This document shows positions 56,432 to 59,032 of a DNA stretch of 59,032 bases, in pieces; the stretch's first letter is position 1; each line of letters starts with the position of its first letter. The DNA comes from Melampsora larici-populina 98AG31 (Eukaryota > Basidiomycota > Pucciniomycetes > Pucciniales > Melampsoraceae). Below the pieces are notes generated by a model, which saw nothing but the letters and a program-made list of their open reading frames with translations, had not been told where the DNA came from and ran no database searches. Location: positions 44,395 to 103,426 of the forward strand of contig NW_006768810.1 of NCBI RefSeq assembly GCF_000204055.1, read 5' to 3'. The translations under genes were made by a program, and so were the position numbers.

Positions 56432-57144
56432 TGTCAGCCCTGAGCCCTGATTACACGACCACGGGCTAACAGTTACATATGTAATATTATATTATTGTAT
56501 AAATCCATAAGTACATCTCACGGCTCAGTGTCAAGAGCCACATAAACACATGTACGTAATGTATTAAATACGTAGCAAACCTAACCCAAGCGCCAACCAC
56601 AAGTGAGACAAGAATCACACGCCAACCACAAGTTGACGCTTGACCTGTGAATATATAAACCCCCCTTCTTCCCTTGATTCATCCCCCATCTTTTCACACA
56701 CCACAACATCAGAATCACATTATACTTGAAATCCTATTGAGAGGATCTTTGAGTACGTGATTAGTTGTGTAGTCTAAAAGACCATCTTTGAGCATTACGG
56801 GTTCCATTGCTGAACACCCTTGGTATTGATTTCTACGAGCCCTGGGCCATAAACGTCTCTAGAAATAAACCATAAAGCAGTAAAGCTTCCTCCCTCACCA
56901 GGAGTCTAAAGTAGCCTCAGGATCTTTGGTTTACCAAAGTGTAAAGCCTGCCCCTCGCAGTCTCACGAGGTTTTAGCGTATTTACGCGTAATAGCCCTTT
57001 CCTTCCCCTTTATTCCCTTAAACCCTCTTCTCAGAGGTCAACTAACTGTAGTCTTCACTTGGGTGTACCAATTGAAGACCAGTTTTCCCTTTACCTACGC
57101 ATTTCTCAGTGAAGAGTACGCCTAACAGACGCGTACCCCTCACA
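56432..57144 (+). repeat. Probable 5' LTR of an LTR retrotransposon
   Basis: It starts TGTCAGCCCTGAGCCCTGAT and ends CCCTCACA, with a TATA box TATATAAA at 56652-56659 followed by C-rich DNA. About 500 bases later, directly after the proposed end, comes TTGGGGGCCTCATCGG. That could serve as a primer-binding site (TGGGGGCC, complementary to a tRNA 3' end GGCCCCCA). The 3' LTR is outside the window, so the call rests on layout. The window edge prevents a check of the pair. Confidence 0.5.
56652..56659 (+). promoter_or_regulatory. TATA box inside the proposed LTR
   Basis: TATATAAA, followed by a run of C and then CT-rich sequence, a usual layout for an LTR promoter. Confidence 0.5.
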
Positions 57145-59032
57145 ACTTGGGGGCCTCATCGGTGTTTTTGTTCCTCAATCATCCTAGAAGATAAGCAGTT
57201 TTCTCCATTCTCATCATTCAAATTTTTTTTTCTTCTCAATTATACAAAAATCAAATAAACAAAAAATTAGAATTCCTTTTCATACCGTTTTGATTAATAT
57301 CGGTAGTGCGCATCACCTTTGAATTAGAGGATTTTTGATTTTATGCATTCAAGATCACAATTGACTCCTCTGTTTTTTTTGTTGAGATCACATTCTCTTT
57401 CAACAAAAAGAGGGGCCTCTTCTATTTACATTCTTTTCTTGACACCCCAATTTTTTTTTAGTTTAAAATAAAATTTTAAAATATCACTATTAGAAAATTT
57501 AATTGAAATAGTAATATCTGATCTTTTCAAGTTGGCTAAGGAAGCAAGTAAGTTGAAGTTAATACCCCCACGTAGTAGCCAACTGCATACATATAATTTT
57601 ATATCACAATAAAAGAAGAGGTGTGTAATCTGAATCTATCACACTAAACATAGTGAAAGAATACGTGCAATTAATTACACGCAACAGTAAAGTACTTGTT
57701 GTGTGAATTATACATACAGAGGCTTTATTTTTGGAGATTCAGCTCTGATACTTAGGCATAAGAGCTTTATAGAATTGTCATACCAATTGACAGGTTCATT
57801 TGACCTGTCACATCTTTGTTAGTCTTATTTCGAACAGGTCCGGGTAGTTTACCTGCGTCGAGGTAAACCCTTTCTCCACTCAAGCATAACACAACCACCC
57901 CATCGGTTGATCAACCAATACGAAATCACCCTAGTACACCACTCACCAAACCACCGACCATTTTATCTTTTCATTCAAAACTTGGGAAAAGAAATTCAGA
58001 GACCAATTTGAGTAAGTCAACATTAAATTACTGTAGTTTTTCTTTTCTCATTATCCTTTTTTGAGAATCAAAAGACTAATAGCAAGTCCTGCTTGATACC
58101 AGTCTTTTGCTTGAAACTTACTTCGAAGGACTGCTTTAGCTATCAAGAACAATTTTTTTTATCAAGCTTATTGACAGAGGTTCTGTACAAGTCTTTGAGT
58201 AAGTTGCCCGTCAACTTACTGTACCTTTTTTCTTTCACATTGTTGGAAAAGCAATCCAAACTTATCATTAGACTGATCTCCAGCGTAATTTTCTGAAGTT
58301 TAGGGACCATTCGAAAGCACCCTATTTTTTGATTAGAGAGTATAAAAAGCCATCGAGTTGGTCGGATTGATCTCTTCAAGCAACTGGATTCATTCACTCG
58401 AATCCAGTTATCTGAAGTTAGAAATCACACTTGTTCAGTATCATTTTTTTTGTATTCTTGTCTCATTCCAAAATTGATTAGATCATTGATCTAATAAGAT
58501 CATATTTCTTTTTGTTTTTTTTATTTTTTTTCAGAGATATCCGTGATTAGGGATACAATCAAATTTAAAACCAATCAACAAGTCAGTCACTTGTTCGATC
58601 AATTTTTAAATCATATCAGTTTTTTTTAAAAAAAAAAAGATTCTAATCAATTTTTTTTTTCTTGTTCTAAGTGGTTTCTATAGAAAACCACCATCAAGAC
58701 TCGTTACAGGAGTTAGTTGATCGCATCCACGACATCGATTCCGAAGCAGCAAAGTACTCGCCAATTAGTACTGTTCACTCGCCTACTAGTACCCCAGCTA
58801 TCGAAGCGAACTCGTATTCGATTGACGGTAGGTCTATAGTATCCGAACCTACACCATTACCTCGTAGATACGAACCAGAGGACAGCTTCGCACCACCGGC
58901 CAGTTACATCGACGCATACTTACAAATACCAGCTCACATCGAAATACGAGACCCTAGTAGTGAGTCAAAGCGTTAATTTTTATTTTAGTTTTATTATAAG
59001 TTTTTTTTTTTTTAATCCATTATTATCATGTC
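57145..59032 (+). mobile_element. Leader and start of the retrotransposon internal region (runs off the window)
   Basis: It starts with the proposed primer-binding site. The first about 1.5 kb is AT- and poly-T-rich with no coding capacity, including two similar blocks around 57995-58050 and 58180-58230 (TTTGAGTAAGT, then TTACTGTA). From about 58671 a frame of about 100 codons (HHQDSLQELVDRIHDIDSE, PEDSFAPPASYIDAYLQIPA) without an ATG ends at 58976. It may be the N-terminal end of a gag-like protein entered by splicing, or a host exon. No reverse transcriptase or integrase is inside the window. Confidence 0.4.
58671..58976 (+). CDS. Possible gag-like N-terminal exon
   Basis: An open frame with balanced, GC-richer codons in very AT-rich DNA, preceded by a long poly-T tract and TTCTAAG, which could be an acceptor. 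The product is acidic, Ser/Pro-rich and likely disordered (STVHSPTSTPAIEANSYS). It ends at TAA at 58974-58976. Not recognised. Confidence 0.35.
   Translation: MVSIENHHQDSLQELVDRIHDIDSEAAKYSPISTVHSPTSTPAIEANSYSIDGRSIVSEPTPLPRRYEPEDSFAPPASYIDAYLQIPAHIEIRDPSSESKR

Noticed and set aside
1..59032. tRNA, rRNA or other standard RNA genes
   Set aside because: I saw no cloverleaf with A/B boxes and no rRNA-like block. A tRNA scan would be decisive; I could not run one.

Overview
The window looks like a gene-poor, repeat-rich stretch of a rust fungus nuclear genome (Basidiomycota, Pucciniales, most likely Puccinia). The evidence is the many short spliceosomal introns (about 55-150 bases), the AT-rich intergenic DNA full of transposon remnants, and several proteins that resemble expanded families I remember from Puccinia (the degenerate RGG-rich gene near 50.9-53.1 kb, the C-terminal domain of the 27-exon gene near 35-40 kb, a short fragment near 54.7-54.9 kb). 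The species cannot be fixed from the sequence. All gene models were built by eye from GT-AG sites, intron phase and paralogue alignment. No transcript or database evidence was available.

Layout. 1-174: 3' end of an unrecognised gene. 755-2875: paralogue 1 of a three-member family of unknown function. 4778-8439: three small genes for coiled-coil and/or membrane-anchored proteins (one minus, two plus). 9703-11152: a non-autonomous transposon with about 275-base terminal inverted repeats and a 6-base target duplication. 11220-12754: a coiled-coil gene with an internal tandem exon duplication, converging on a TPR plus J-domain co-chaperone gene (13048-14456). 14955-16344: a single-pass membrane protein. 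17603-18296: a small unknown gene between two copies of a short repeat. 19.0-20.2 kb and 21.2-22.0 kb: Lys/Ser-rich or coiled-coil genes. 24.3-24.85 kb: exons of a minus-strand gene with duplicated SQ-rich cassettes. 25.49-26.88 kb: three 422-base tandem repeats. 27558-31927: paralogue 2, enlarged by internal repeats and broken by two in-frame TGA codons. 34082-34643: small gene. 35081-40086: a 27-exon coiled-coil gene in which every exon is a multiple of three, with a five-fold repeated exon pair. 41580-44874 (minus): paralogue 3, the intact long form. 46.2-46.6 kb: hAT-like remnant. 47783-49883: a 7-8 TM protein. 50963-53095: degenerate RGG-rich family member. 53345-54537: second TIR element. 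56432 to the end: probable 5' LTR and leader of an LTR retrotransposon running out of the window.

How it fits together. Nothing here forms an operon or a recognised pathway. The recurring themes are (i) rust-type orphan proteins built from coiled coils and membrane anchors, (ii) growth of genes by tandem duplication of symmetric-phase exons (11.2-12.8 kb, 24.5-24.8 kb, 36.7-38.1 kb) or of exon segments (28.2-29.9 kb), and (iii) a 16-base palindrome, CGGTTGTCGACAACCG, found about ten times between genes in states of CpG-type decay. The most novel items are the 27-exon phase-0 gene, the three-paralogue family and the dispersed palindrome.
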